Shown piece after piece: positions 34,085-46,497 of a stretch of DNA of 64,000 nt; the first letter of the stretch is position 1; each line of letters starts with the position of its first letter. Both the position numbers and the translations under genes were made by a program. The stretch comes from Apodemus sylvaticus (lineage: Eukaryota; Chordata; Mammalia; Rodentia; Muridae), in assembly GCF_947179515.1 (NCBI RefSeq), contig NC_067477.1:117811562-117875561 (forward strand), written 5' to 3'. The notes below the pieces were generated by a model. That model was not told where the DNA came from. It searched no databases and saw only the letters and a list, made by a program, of their open reading frames with translations.

Positions 34085-34615
34085 GTGAAAGCAATATACA
34101 GCAAACCAGTAGCCAACATCAAACCAAATGGAGAGAAACTTGAAGCAATCCCACTGAAATTAGGGAATAGACCAGGCTGCCCTCTTTCTCCATATCTATT
34201 CAATATAGTACTTAAAGTTCTAGCTAGAGCAATTAGACAACAAAAGGAGGTCAAAGGGATACACATTGGAAAGGAAGAAGTCAAACAATCACTATTTGCA
34301 GATGATATGATAGTATAATTATGTGACCCCAAAAACATCACCAGAGAACTCCTATAGCTGATAAACAACTTCAGCAAAGTGGCCAGATATAAAATTAACT
34401 CAAACAAATCAGTAGCTTTCATATATTCAAAGGATAATCAGGCTGAGAAAGAAATTAGGGAAACAATACCCTTCACAATAGCCACAAACAATATAAAATA
34501 TCTTGGTGTGATTCTAACCAAACAAGTGAAGGATTTGTATGACAAGAACTTCAAGTCTCTGAAGAAAGAAATTAAAGAAGACCTCAGAAGATGGAAAGAT
34601 CTCCCATGCTCCTAG
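34085..34615 (+). pseudogene. L1 beta reverse-transcriptase fragment
   Basis: Two adjacent frames, 34085-34318 and 34379-34615, carry degraded RT. 'PLSPYLFNIVLKV' and 'LFADDMIV' are present, but the Arg-Gln-Gly-Cys loop reads 'RPGCP', and a stop follows FADDMIV. A second piece reads 'VAFIYSKDNQAEKEIRET'. Stops and missing upstream RT motifs show that it is dead. Confidence 0.8.
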
Positions 34616-35043
34616 ATTGACAGGATTAATATAGTAAAAATGGCCATCTTGCCAAAAGCAATCTACAGATTCAATGCAATCCCCATCAAAATTCCAACCC
34701 AATTCTTCATAGGGTTATAAAGAACAATTCTCAAACTCATCTGTAATAACAAAAATCCCAGGGTAACTGTTCTCAACAATAAAAAGAACTCCTGAGGGAA
34801 TCACTATCCCTGACCTCAAGCTGTATTACAGAGCAATAGTGATAAAAACTGCACGGTATTGGTACAATGACAGGCAGGTAGATCAATGGAATAGAATTAA
34901 AGACCTAGAAATGAACACACACCTATGGTCACATGATCTTTGACAAAGGAGCTAAAACCACCCAGTGGAAAAAAGACAGCATTTTCAACAAGTGGTGCTG
35001 GTTCATCTGGTGGTCAACATGTAGATGAATGCAAATTGACTCA

Positions 35044-35495
35044 TTATTTGATTCTCTGGAGTCTAACTTCTTGAGTTATTTGTATATATTGAATATTACT
35101 CCTCTATTGGATATAGGATTGGTGAAGATCTTTCCCCAATCTGTTGTTTGCCATTTTGTCCTATTGACAGTGTCCTTTGCCCTACAGAAAGTGGTTCAAG
35201 GACCTCCACATTAAATTTAATACACTGAAACTTATAGAGGAGAAGAGCCTTGAACACCTGGGCACAGGAGAAAATTTCCTGAATAGAACACTAATGGCCT
35301 ATACTCTAAGATCAAGGTCGACAAATGAGACCTCATAAAGTTGCAAAGCTTCTGTAGGGCAAAAGACACTGTCAATAGGACAAAATGGCAAACAACAGAT
35401 TGGGGAAAGATCTTTACCAATCCTATATCCAATAGAGGAGTAATATCCAATATATACAAATAACTCAAGAAGTTAGACTCCAGAGAATCAAATAA
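35044..35495. repeat. Inverted duplication within L1 beta: two 146 bp arms, 160 bp spacer
   Basis: 35044-35189 is the reverse complement of 35350-35495 over all 146 bp, with no gap and about three mismatches. The arms share variants absent from other L1s here, for example GTAGGGCAAA, CAAACAACAG and AGGAGTAATAT. The right arm is in its normal place in ORF2. The left arm replaces about 35-40 bp of ORF2 between 'GCAAATTGA' and 'GTTCAAGGACC'. Confidence 0.93.
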
Positions 35496-35519
35496 CCCTA
35501 TGAAAACATGGGGAACAGC

Positions 35520-36203
35520 TAAACAAAGATTTTTCTTTTTTTTTTTTATTCGATATAATTTATTTACATTTCAAATGATTTCCCCTTTTCTAGTCCCCCC
35601 CCTCCCCGAAAGTCCCGTAAGCCCCCTTCTCTTCCCCTGTCCTCCCACCCACCCCTTCCCAGTTCCCCGTTCTGGTTTTGCCAAATACTGTTTCACTGAG
35701 TCTTTCCAGAACCAGGGACCACTCCTGCTTTCTTCTTGTATCTCATTTGATGTGTGGATTATGTTTTGGGTATTCCAGTTTTCTAGGTTAATAACCACTT
35801 ATTAGTGAGTGCATACCATGATTCACCTTTTGAGTCTGGGTTACCTCACTTAGTATGATGTTCTCTAGCTCCATCCATTTGCCTAAGAATTTCATGAATT
35901 CATTGTTTCTAATGGCTGAATAGTACTCCATTGTGTAGATATACCACATTTTTTGTATCCACTCTTCTGTTGAGGGATACCTGGGTTCTTTCCAGCATCT
36001 GGCAATTATAAATAGGGCTGCTATGAACATAGTAGAGCATGTGTCCTTATTACATGGTGGGGAATCCTCTGGGTATATGCCCAGGAGTGGTATAGCAGGA
36101 TCTTCTGGAAGTGAGGTGCCCAGTTTTCGGAGGAACCGCCAGACTGCTTTCCAGAGTGGTTGTACCAAATTGCAACCCCACCAGCAGTGGAGGAGTGTTC
36201 CTC
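35520..36203 (-). mobile_element. 5'-truncated L1 'zeta' inserted in beta
   Basis: Antisense L1 3' end of the 'TTCGATATAA' subtype, from a T-rich tail at 35527 to 'GAGGAGTGTTCCTC' at about 36203, where beta resumes. The 126-codon frame 36168-35788 keeps the ORF2 C-terminus ('WRFLRKLGTSLPEDPAIPLL...SLISGY'). A TSD is not clear. Confidence 0.88.
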
Positions 36204-36219
36204 AACTGAGGAATATTGA

Positions 36220-36657
36220 ATGGCTGATAAGCACCTAAAGAAATGTTCAACATCCTTAGTTATCAGGGAAATGCCAATCAAAACAACCCTTAGATTCTTC
36301 CTCAAACCAGTCAGAATGGTTCATATCAAAAACTCAGGTGACAGCAGATGCTGGCAAGGATGTGGAGAAAGAGGAACACTGCTCCACTATTGGTGGGATT
36401 GCAAGCTGGTACAACCACTCTGGAAATCAGTTTGGCAGTTCCTCAGAAAATTGGACATAGTACTACCTGAAGACCCAGGTATACCACTCCTGGGCATATA
36501 TCCAGACGATGCTACAACATGTAATAAGAATACATGCTCCACTGTGTTCATAGCAGCCTTATTTATAATATCCAGAAGCTGGAAAGAACCCAGATGTCCT
36601 TCAACAGAAGAATGGATACAGAAAATGTGGTATATTTACACAATGAAATACTACTGA
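36220..36657 (+). pseudogene. L1 beta ORF2 C-terminal fragment
   Basis: A 145-codon frame, 'MADKHLKKCSTSLVIREMP...', with the Cys/His knuckle CWQGCGERGTLLHYWWDC, in which the His/Cys end is altered (HYWWDC), and a stop after 'IYTMKYY'. The 3'UTR follows to the A-tail at 37324. Confidence 0.8.
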
Positions 36658-37324
36658 GCTATTAAAAACAAAGACTTCATGGAATTCGCAGACAAATGGA
36701 TGGAACTTGAAAAATATTCTGAGTGAGGTAACTCAGTCACAAAAGAACAAACATGGTATGCACTCACTGATAATTGGATAGTAGCCATCCCATATACAGT
36801 CACCAAATCTGGATGCTATTGTGGATGCTGGGAAGTGGTTGCTGAACGAAGATGGTATGGCTGTCTCCTGAGAGGCTCTGCCAATGCCTGACAAATACAG
36901 TTGAATGCCTGAAGCCAACCATTGGGTTTAGCAGGGGGTCCCCAGTGGAGGAGTTGGAAAAGGGACCAAAAGAGCTGAGGGGGTTTGCATCCCCATAGAG
37001 GAAGCAACAGTGTCAACTGGCCAGATATCCTGGAGCTCTGGGGGACCGGACCACCCACCAAAGCTTACACGTGGAGGGACCCATGGCTCCAGCCGTATAT
37101 GTGGCAGAGGATCGCCTTTGGCATCAGTAGAAGGAAAAGCCTTGGGCCTGGGGATGTTTGATGCCCAAGTGTAAGGGAATGCCAGGGTGGGAAGGCAAGA
37201 GTGGGTAGGTGTGTGGGGGAGCACCCTCATTGAGGCAGGGGGAGGGGGGATGGGACCTGGAAAGGGGAAAACACTTGAAATGTAAAAGAAAATATCCTAT
37301 TAAAAAAAGCAAAAAAAAAAAAAA

Positions 37325-38954
37325 TACGGGTACTGCAGATCAATATCCGGTCCCATGTTTATGTGGCAAGCACTTACTGTCTCTTTATTAGGGAAATGCA
37401 GACCCTTTTCTTTTTGAGACTTCTTTGCTTTGGAGATTGCTGGTTGAAAACATTTCTTTGTGACACATTTATTTTTTGCCTCTGATAGGTACTTTTTCCT
37501 TTCTGTGCCTCTGCTACCCTCACAGGAGGACTAAACCTGAAGCAAGTCAAGTTGACCTGGCCCTGAGTGGCAGCCAAGACTCTGCTCACAGAGATCCTTT
37601 TTCAGACCCCATTTCTCCTGTGCATTGCCAAGATTACTGGATAACAGTGGTTTGGTTTGGAGACACAGGAAGCCAGTAAAGCCTGAGGGAAGGAGTCCTA
37701 GGGTGATTGTTGTCTGCCTCTGCTGAGTGTCAGCGTGTGAACCTGACACAACCTAGAATCACTGGGGAAGAGAGTTGCAGTAAGGTTGTTTAGTTCAGGC
37801 TGGACTGTGGATATGTCTGTCAAAATCACATTAGCCGATGCAGAATCACCTAGTCTCCCTGTGGGTGCCACCATGCCCTGGGCTTGTTCATAGGAGGAGA
37901 AAGTGAGCTGAGCTCAAGCATGTAGATACCCACTGCTCTGTCCCTGATGATGGCTTCCATGTGACCAGCTCTCTCAAGCTCCTCCACTGCGGCATCCCAA
38001 TTATAGACCATGACATGGGATTATGGGCTAAAATAAACCCTCTTTCCACTAAATTGCTTTTGTCAAAGTTTTTGTTTTGTTTTTGTTTTTATCACAGCAT
38101 CGGGAAATATATTTTACATGGGGGAGAAATCTGAGACTACCAAAGGTGCACAGTTTCTTTTTGGCACAGCGGTCTGGCGTTCCTGCTCACGCTGAGTCCT
38201 CCTACCTCTCAGCTTGGCCCTCCGGCCTTTCCACCTGTACCCACATTTCTAATACGCTCCTCTACGGCCGAAGATAGCTCTGTGCTTTTTTTTTCTTTTC
38301 TGGGTTAGATACTCCAGAATTTCTGATTTGAGACTGCAGACCATCTGAAAAGCTCCAGCTTAGACCGGCTGGGGCCAGGAGGTGGCAGCACGCGCCTCTC
38401 TCTGAGCACAGCCTGGGTTTGGACGGTGCCTCCAGTGGGACCAAGTGCACATCATTTCCTTCCATGCAGGCTCTTCCCTTATGTTTCACTGCAAATTGCT
38501 TATTGTCAGCCAGGCCAGGAGATGGGCCTCGGGATGACTGCTAAGCTCTGGGCATAGAGACACTTGTTCCGTCTGCACTGTCTGGATCTGACCTAACCTG
38601 GAACAACACAAACAGACTGGGTCATTCTCATCCCAAGGAGGCCCCAGGGACTGGCTCACATCCTGACTGCCTGCTGGCACTCCTTGACGCAGGCTGGGGT
38701 CTCCCCTAGGGTAGATGGCCGCATCTATGAGTAACTGTGAGTGCTTGCCTGTTCTGAATGTGCCCTCCTGTGCTGCCGCTAACAGCTGCATTTGCTCAGG
38801 GCAAAAATGGAAATAGATGACGACTGAGCCAAGAACAGAGAAAATGATCTGGAGGTTGTCCGTCAAACTTTCAAGGAGCTCTGACTGAAGGGAGACGGAC
38901 ACAGGCATTTCAGATGCAAGAAAATATCTGAAGAGGAAGAGCCTCTGGCATAAT
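37325..38954. other. Mostly unrecognised; part of a dispersed repeat near 37930-38105
   Basis: No gene is seen. 37930-38105 ('GGGCTAAAATAAACCC...TTTTGTCAAAG...ATCACAGCA') resembles the tail of the dispersed rodent repeat found at 48.5 kb. The rest looks single-copy. Confidence 0.35.
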
Positions 38955-39118
38955 CCAGGTCTGGGTTCTTAACCCCTCAGGACGTCACCTTGGATGTGTG
39001 TTAAAAACGTGTGCTCCTGAGCACGGCTGCTGCCCCACCGAATAAGAATTTCTAATGCTGGACCCCGGGAATCTGTTTTGAATGAGCTCCTCAGATGTGT
39101 TAAATGTCTGTAGAAAAG
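38955..39118 (+). mobile_element. Possible MER5-like hAT-Charlie relic
   Basis: Diverged pattern 'CCCCACCGAATAAGAATTTCTAATG' (with changes), 'GGAATCTGTTTTGAATGAGCTCC' and 'TCAGATGTG'. This follows the typical MER5 layout (tail of a non-autonomous DNA transposon). A second partial match is at 39965-40040 ('CATCTGGAGAGCTTGTTAAA'). Confidence 0.4.
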
Positions 39119-40320
39119 TATGCAGTCCCGACCTATACCTGTGCACACTCTTGGATTCCATTCTCCGGAGGTCAAGAGCATATCTCAGGGTAGGCGCAGC
39201 ATCCTGTTTGATCTGACTCCCCAGAGGTTTAATTCCAACATCCCAGGAACTGCCTTGGTCTTGGCACTACTGGGTTGAGTGGTCACCTTCCAGCTTTGTG
39301 CACTCTGAGGTTTAGGAGGCACTAGAAGCAGTTCACTTCATTGTGGTGGGAACCGGGCCAGTGGTGCACAGTGAGTTAACGGCAGACAGCAGGGTGCTCC
39401 AGCCCTGCATTTTTGCTGCCCTGAAAGCATATTTCTTTGTGAGGCTGCCTCCTCTCTTGTTCTCCATCAGGAGCTGGTCCTGGAGGAGCTCATTATGGAG
39501 TGGCCATATTTGAGACAGATAATCTGTATGCAGTGGCCTCACTGCAGTGAGGTGTGCAACATTGGCAGGTGCCATTATACTTTAATGAATCCTTCCAGGG
39601 CTTCTTCTGGCCCACATGGGGAAGGTGATTTACAATTTAATGTATTTCCCATTAGCCATAATCCCTGGGTAGCAGAATTGCTGAGATGGAGAATCCTTAA
39701 GAAAGGGTTATACAACAGGACCAGTGGGTACAACTGAGTCAAGGTCCCTGGTTGTTTGGGTACCTCCAGAATCATCATCACTCCAGGGACCCTGGAATAG
39801 ATGTTGGCATATCTCTGATCTCTCCACACTGGCCACCCCAAATTTCCAGGCTAGCCTGATTATCAGCTTAAGGTTTGGCTTGTTCATCTCAGGGGGCTGT
39901 TGCATTATCTACTATCTCAGAAAAGCGTTAAGGGCCAGGAGGCTCATGTAATACAGCTCTTTGCAAACTAGAGCCTGCACAAGAAGCATCTGGAGAGCTT
40001 GTTAAAGCACACAGTGGTGAGCCCACTCTCAGAGCAAGCATAGACTATTCCTTGATGATCTTTGCACTCTCTGAACTGGGAGACTCATATTGCTGTCACC
40101 AGGCTGGACACTATGCAATTTGTAAAGGTTCTTCTAGCAACCGTGTTTTACCTATTTAAAAAAAATAGACAAGGGTTTACATGAGATGCAATAAATTCAG
40201 TGTTTCCCTTTCCCCAAGATATGTGGGATAACATTTAACCCCTCCCAATAGAAAAACAAATCTTTTAATTTTAATTTACTCATAGTAATTTTACAAATCT
40301 AGGAGGAATAAATACATAAA
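39119..40320. other. Single-copy-looking sequence, one possible conserved stretch
   Basis: No exon is recognised. 39490-39710 is complex sequence with a homeodomain-like core (TTTACAATTTAATGTATTTCCC). Conservation cannot be judged from sequence alone. Confidence 0.25.
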
Positions 40321-40324
40321 CTAT

Positions 40325-40415
40325 ACCATACATATGTGTGCACATATGGTATATACCATATATGTACATATGTATGGTATATACATATGGTTCCATACAT
40401 GTGTACATATATACT

Positions 40416-40459
<44 letters not shown>

Positions 40460-40560
40460 CACATATATGGTATATATATACATATACACATGTATGTATA
40501 TGTGTACATTTATACATATATACACACATATATTATATACATATACATGCATGTATATCT
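40325..40560. repeat. AT-rich (TA)n/(CATA)n tract with palindromic potential
   Basis: Dense TATA/CATA/GTATATAC units around a (TA)n core of about 38 bp near 40416-40455. Many frames are open through it on both strands (75-90 codons), all of them low complexity. Confidence 0.9.
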
Positions 40561-40585
40561 AATGAAGTTTTATTACTATTATTCT

Positions 40586-41580
40586 AGGTGAGGTATTCAA
40601 GACTCACAAAGACAAATTCCACATGCTTTCTCTCATAAGGGATGTTAGCTATAAATTGTTACATATGTGTGTTTACATTGGAGTATAAGTAGAAGGCAGG
40701 AAACCAGTAGGAGCCATGATGGGGCTGGGGAGATAAATGCAGATGGTAAGAAATGGGGGAAGAGGAATAATTGAACCAGAAAGGTCAAATGGGGAAATGG
40801 GGTGGGAGATAGGAAGGGAAGCTTAGAGGAGGGAGTGTTGGGAAGGATGACTAACGCTGAAGACCTTTGAAAATGCTGATGGAAACCTATTACTACAGAG
40901 GCTTCCTTACACACACAAAGGGAATTAAGTGGAAGTACTCTATTCTATAAGAGGGGGAAGGGCAACGCTTCCCTCAGATACCACTAGGTATAAAATACAA
41001 AAGTGCCCATGTATGGTTACCTCCTTTATAGATCAGTAGGTCATATACCCCCTCAACATTACAGGACATTGTAGTTGCTCTTGGTTACCTTCCAACACTT
41101 GATGGTAATATCCTATTACTAAAGATACCACATACCTGGATTAAATGACATAGAGAAATCAGCTGGTACTCATCTGGAAGTTTCATTGGAAACTTTCACT
41201 GGAAAGCTCTGTGAATGCTACTGGGGAGGAGAAGTTATTATTGTTTTACTGTGCTATGAACATTTATGCTGCAATAATGACTAGCCTATGAAATATTCCT
41301 ACTCCTCAGTAGTGGCAAGAATTTTAAGGGAATAGCAAACCTCTTTCTGGTTGGATTTAGGCCTGCTCCATAAGATGGATTTCATGACTGTTACCATTAA
41401 CTGGGCCCCAAACCCATGGCTGGCTAGGCCATAGTCCCTAGAGGAGAACTTAGTACTATTATTTTACCAGGATAAAGGAGATGGATAGGGAAGGTGTTGG
41501 AGGGGAGGAAATAGTGGGTGGATTGGGTCCAAATAAATTATATACATGTATGACTATGAAATAAAATATTCAATAAAAAG
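40586..41580 (+). mobile_element. Old murine L1 3'UTR relic
   Basis: Sense sequence with 'CATGCTTTCTCTCATAAGGGATG', 'GCTATAAATTGTTACATATGTGTG' and a terminal 'TACATGTATGACTATGAAATAAAATATTC'. This layout resembles old mouse-lineage L1 tails. No open frame is present. A further fragment reading 'TTGGATGAACCTAGAAGACATTGTATTAGGTGAAGC' (41607-41642) resembles the end of an L1 ORF2. Confidence 0.5.
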
Positions 41581-41699
41581 ATGAAATCCTGTCTTTTGTA
41601 AAAACTTGGATGAACCTAGAAGACATTGTATTAGGTGAAGCAATCTTAGGTTTAGGGAAAGATCTCTTGTGATGATCTTTAATGGCTTAGCTCCATGAG

Positions 41700-42547
41700 C
41701 ATAATATTTATATGCTAAGGACAGAAGAGGGAATATCTAAAAGATAAGGTATGTGTGTGTCCAGCTCTAACATAGATGAGGAGTTAAGCCTTATTAGTCA
41801 TCTGTACTTAAAATCTTCTCATTTGAGTCCTGTGGCATTGGGGTCTGTCTCCCCAATTTCTTTGTGTCTTCCCTGGCCACCCTTCTTAGCCTTGCTTCAC
41901 TAGCTCCTTGTCTGCCTGATTGGACTTACATGTGTTTCCTGGAGACATAGCATCTGTGCTCTTAGTTCAAAACCTCATCACCTTGCTGATGACTCTGAAC
42001 CTTAAGGTCCTATGTGGACTCCTCCAGGTTCCAGGTGCCTGTCAGCTTCATTTCAAGCACCCACAGGTATTCTTTGTCAGACATGACTAGAGCTACACTA
42101 TCCACAAAATTGAAGCAGAAGAATATGGTAGAGAGTGAGACCTAGAAGGCCTTACAAAATTAGCATTATAAAAAAATTAAGTTGCCAAAAAGAAAACCTA
42201 GAAACCCCTGGCTCCCCGGGCACAAGTGCCAAAGCACTTCAGACTGTTTGAAAATGACCTCTGCCTCTTTATACTCAAATCCACACTTCTGAATGGGGGC
42301 CTAAGGTACCAAGACAAATAACGCGTGAAATTACTGCATGTAACAGGTACTGCTTAGAAAAACCTGCACTATAAAGGTGGCGTGCATGCTCTTGCCTTCT
42401 GCACAGTGGGCCACTGAGCTGCCAAACTCTTTATTCTCTTGCCTCCTTCCTTCCTAATATACTATCCCTGCTTGGAACTGCATTCTCTTTTAGTAAATTC
42501 TTTGCCTTGCTTTCCAGTATCTATATGTCTGCCTCCTGTAGGGGTAT
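41700..42547. other. No recognised gene or clear repeat
   Basis: Nothing recognisable beyond short AT-rich runs. Confidence 0.35.
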
Positions 42548-43440
42548 ATTTTTCAAAATCTACTTTAATGAGTATACTTAAATGCTTTAACTTTCCTTAT
42601 AGCCCACCACCCACCAGAGGCAGCAGAAATGAAAGGTTAAAAGGGCAAAGAAGGATGTGAATCTGATTAGAAATAGTTTTGGGGGCAAATACAATCTGCA
42701 TTGTCAGGATGTCAGCAGTTTAGTTTATATGAATCTGTAGCAGTAGCTCAATCCACTTGCAAACACCATTTAAGAATCAGCAAAGGCAAAACATAATCCA
42801 CACATCAAATGAGGTACAAGAAGAAAGGAGGAGGGGCCCCTTGTTCTGGAAAGACTCAGCGAAGCTAATAATAAAAAAAGCAATGAGCATTAAAAAAAAA
42901 AAAAAAAAAGAATCAGCAAAGGCAGTTCAATCCAGAAGAAACCACAAGGCTCTGCCAATCAGCCTAAGTTTGCAGAAGCAGCAAGAAGCCATTGGAACAC
43001 CTCCAGATGTTTGGTGTGTTTCTCTCTATGAAGTCATGACAAACAATGATCATCAAAGGGTGGCAAAGTGAACAAATACCACATAGCATCATCAGTCAAG
43101 ACCTACATCAGCAAAGCCCAATGAAGACCAGAAAAGAGAGGCAAGACAAACCAATACCACACAGCGTCATCCACTGTTGGGTTATATTTATACCCTTTCA
43201 AACATCATGTGTTTTCTCAAGTGTCCATTCTAGCAAAACATCATATTTCCAGGCAACTTCCAGAAAAAAACCACATGTCTGTTCTCAACAAAACATTCTT
43301 CTGCATGTTTGCTTCAGCAAAAAAAAAATCCTCTTATAAGACAGTTTCCAGAAAAACATCGCTTGACACAACTGAGTCTCTAAAGAAACCATAAATTTCC
43401 ACTTTAGCATCCAATTCTGTATTCTATGACTCTAGATCCT
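42548..43440 (+). mobile_element. LTR-like rodent repeat, copy 2, with a tiny L1 insertion
   Basis: Same family and strand as 11835-12745: 'TTTCAAAATCTACTTTAATGAG', 'CACCCACCAGAGGCAGCAG', 'TAGCTCAATCCACTTGCAAACACC', 'AGAAACCACAAGG' and repeated 'AGCAAAACAT' motifs. An L1 mini-insertion sits at 42789-42907. Confidence 0.55.
42772..42924 (+). mobile_element. Very short L1 insertion (about 119 bp) with a perfect 17 bp TSD
   Basis: 42789-42907: about 75 bp of sense L1 3'UTR ('CATAATCCACACATCAAATG' to 'GACTCAGCGAAGC'), then an A-rich tail. It ends well before the normal L1 3' end. The TSD AAGAATCAGCAAAGGCA is identical at 42772-42788 and 42908-42924. Confidence 0.92.
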
Positions 43441-45850
43441 AGATACTATTCTGCAAATTTTTGTTTCCACTGTCCCATGTGTAAGCTATCTTATCTGTGT
43501 TCTGGATGACACTCTTGCCTCTTACTCCTTGAATCCACACAGTGACCAGAATGATGTCCTTGAGACGAGAGGTAGACCATCTCTTCTTTTAGGGAAACTT
43601 TCCAGAGGCATCTCATGAAATTCCCATCATGGCTTGCAAGGTCTTGTGTCCTTTGATCTACCCTTGTTCCTTGCCCCGTGAAGTTATATTCCTCCAGATC
43701 CTTCATTCTCCAGCTATGTGATCTCTTTTGATACCTGGAGCACAGCAAGCTTTGTTCCATCTCTGCAGCTGCTACCCCGCCCCCCTTTACTAGGGATCTA
43801 TGCTCTCTCATTGTCCCAGTTTGGCTTGTTCCCTGTTTGAGGGTCCTTGACACTCTCAGGTTTCAGCCCAAACATTATATCTCAAGTCACCTTGCTCTGA
43901 CCAACCCTCGTAAGGAGGCCTCGCCACTCTTCCCTACTTATGTTTATCTTTGAACTTAGACTCTCAAGTTGTTTTTGGCTTCTAGTCTGACTCCTTATCT
44001 TATTCTCCCACTGGACTATGAGATTTGAAAGGGCATTGATTCCCAGCTAGTCTCAGCTCTGCTGGCCACTGATGATAGAGAAGGCTGACTATCTTGGTGC
44101 ACACAGAGATCCTGGTGAATGTGCATATTTCCATTTGGAAAGCTAAGAACCTTGATCAAGTATATCACCAGACCCAGAAAGGAAGAAGAGAGGCAAAGGA
44201 ATAAAAAGAATGTTTAGACTTGAGAAATCAAGAACTCTCATGACAGATGATGCTGGGCTCAGGATTCTGCATCAGTCTAGCCTGACCTGCCTGTCAAATA
44301 GTGAACACTCAAGGAGTGATAGCTATCATCACCATCATTGTAGTAGTTTTATAATTGGCTTCAATTATTTTCTTTTCCCTTCACAGTGTGCTAATTAAGC
44401 ATGTCTTCTCATTGCCATGCGATCAGTATCTTCCTGATGAAGAAATAAACAATACATCCTCTGTCCAACAACATCAGGGCTGGTCATGTGGCATAATCTG
44501 TTTAGTAGAAGGGGAAAGGATATGTGTGCCTGGTCCAAACAGAAGTTTTAAAGGCATCCCATATATTTCTACTGTGAGAAAGCCATGTCAAAGATGGGAG
44601 ATGCTCCATCAGTCTATCCTGCATCCTAAAATGAGAAGGGACACAGAACAGAGCTGTTTTGTAGTTGCTGATATGAAACATTGGAAAAAATAGGTGCTAG
44701 TAATTATACACCACAGAGATTTGGTGATTGTTTGTTATGACAAGAAAGCTGACTAACATGACCATCATCATTTAATAGGAGGAAAAAGCCAGGAAAGATT
44801 TCTTTGTTGTTGTTAGAGGGGAGTATTCCTAAGTTGATCCCTGACAATGATATAAATATTAATAAGATAATGGAGATTTGGGTGGGTGATATTCCAGGTA
44901 GAGGATACAGATTTGTGAAAATTCATGCATTCAAGAGAAAGTGTTGTTTGTTAGAGAGATGAAAGATAAGTTTAGAGGGACTTAAAGAGTCAGAGATAAA
45001 CGATCCTAAGTACAGCTAGAGAGACACTTAAGGCAGATCATGAAGGACCTTGCAAAGCAGGATAAAACCATTTCACTTCATCCAAGAAAAAAGTGACACC
45101 ATCCTAGGATCTGTTTTTGCCTTTTAAAAGGATTGCCTTGGCTGACTATGGAGCCTAGGTCAGAAGGGTAAGAAGCCCCTAGAGAAGGCAGACAAGAGTT
45201 CAGGTAAAGGTGGAAAGTAGACAATGTGTAGGAGGTGTTGGGGGAAGTCTTGACAGCCATCTTTGTGAGATTTGAGGACAAAAAAAATCTGACCTGAGAC
45301 TCAGGTGGGTGTCTGGATGGAAAGCACAGGAGGGAAGAAGTTTAGAGGATGCAGATTTGGAATTGCAGATACCTGAGCTCACTGACATTTCTCTAATGAC
45401 AGCTTACTCAACTAACATCACCCAGCTTCCTTTGCAGCTATGGAAAACCACTGGAATCTTGCATCCAATAATATAGTAAAAATTCTGCGGGAGTTGAGAA
45501 AAAATTGTTTTCTTCTTATAGGAGCTACCACCTTGTCTTCTCCTTCCTGAATGAAAACTACTGAACTAAAGCAACAAGTTAAAAACCAGCAGTGTTTCAG
45601 AAACTCTGGGCTGGACATCTTGGAATTGCTCAAACAGAAACTGAACTGGAAATACAGATTTGGGGTTCATCACCTATAGGTACTCTATAATTTTAGAAGA
45701 GTTGGTGGTATGTTTGGAAGGAGAGTTGGTGTGAAAATCTCCAAGGGAAAAAGGCAGAACCCTGAAAATTGTCATCATGGCCTGATATAAATAACACAAC
45801 AATAAGCATTTTGTTTCTTTAATGTTTACAAAATAAAATACCATAAACAT
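43441..45850. other. No recognised gene
   Basis: About 2.4 kb without a recognised repeat or exon. Frames of up to 120 codons (43491-43853) show no domain. Confidence 0.4.
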
Positions 45851-45851
45851 A

Positions 45852-46205
45852 AATTCGGGGTTGGGAAGACAGAGAGTAGGTAAAGTGAGTTCCTACCCTG
45901 CAAGTATGAAGACCTGTGTTTGGATTTTCAGCATCCATATTAAAAGTTGGCTAACCTCAAAGTTGAGGCATGGAAAGCTGGTGGTGGTGGAGACCGGTGG
46001 ATCCTGGGAGCTCAATGGCTAGCCAGCCTTGCCTAATAGATTATCTCTATTATTTAGGAAGACACTGCCATTGATCTCTGGCCTCCCAACATTTTTACAC
46101 ATGCATGAATGTGTACATACACATGAACATACACATGTAACATATACTCAGGTATACATACACCCATATATACACACTTGTGTGCATGAACACGCACATG
46201 CACAT
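45852..46205 (+). mobile_element. B4 SINE
   Basis: Sense B4: the head 'GGGTTGGGAAGACAGAGAGTAGG', 'TATGAAGACCTGTGTTTGGATTTTCAGCATCC', a B1-like middle with 'AGCTGGTGGTGGTGGAGACCGG', 'GACACTGCCATTGATCTCTGGCCTCC' and a terminal CACAT-rich tail (all with changes). Confidence 0.75.
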
Positions 46206-46274
46206 GAGCTAAAGGGCTTTCTATCACCATCCAAGACCTTACTCCTATGACTTGACCCTTAGTTTAGTTTATAT

Positions 46275-46497
46275 TTCTTTAAAAATTATTTTTAAATGGT
46301 TTATTCTTATTTTATGTATATAGGTGTTAAGCTTATATGTACCACACATGTGCAGTGTCTGGGAAGGCCAGAAGAGGGATGCTCTGGATCTGAAGTGATT
46401 GTGAGCTGCCATGTGGGGTTATGGGCAGCAAACCCAGGTGATCTAGAAGAACAGCTCGTTGCTCTTTACCTGTGAGGGATCTCTCCAGCCCTGTGGT
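46275..46497 (-). mobile_element. B3 SINE
   Basis: Antisense B3: 'TTATTTTATGTATATAGGTG', 'TACCACACATGTGCAGTG', 'GGCCAGAAGAGGGATG', 'GAGCTGCCATGTGGGGTTATGGG' and 'GGGATCTCTCCAGCCC'. Confidence 0.85.

Larger units (their letters stand above)
33807..37324 (+). mobile_element. Sense L1 'beta', split into 33807-35519 and 36204-37324
   Basis: Begins at the start of the RT ('TCCCTTATGAATATTGATGC') directly against alpha, head to head. It continues through RT pieces with many stops, an inverted duplication, the ORF2 C-terminal region, the 3'UTR, and an A-rich tail at 37300-37324. It is split at about 35519 by an antisense L1 tail and resumes with 'AACTGAGGAATATTGAATGG'. No TSD was found at its outer ends. 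Confidence 0.85.

Noticed and set aside
33555..37324. One twin-primed L1 made of 33551-33806 (inverted) and beta
   Set aside because: The inverted part joins exactly to alpha across the gamma insertion and alpha has its own 3' end, so it belongs to alpha.
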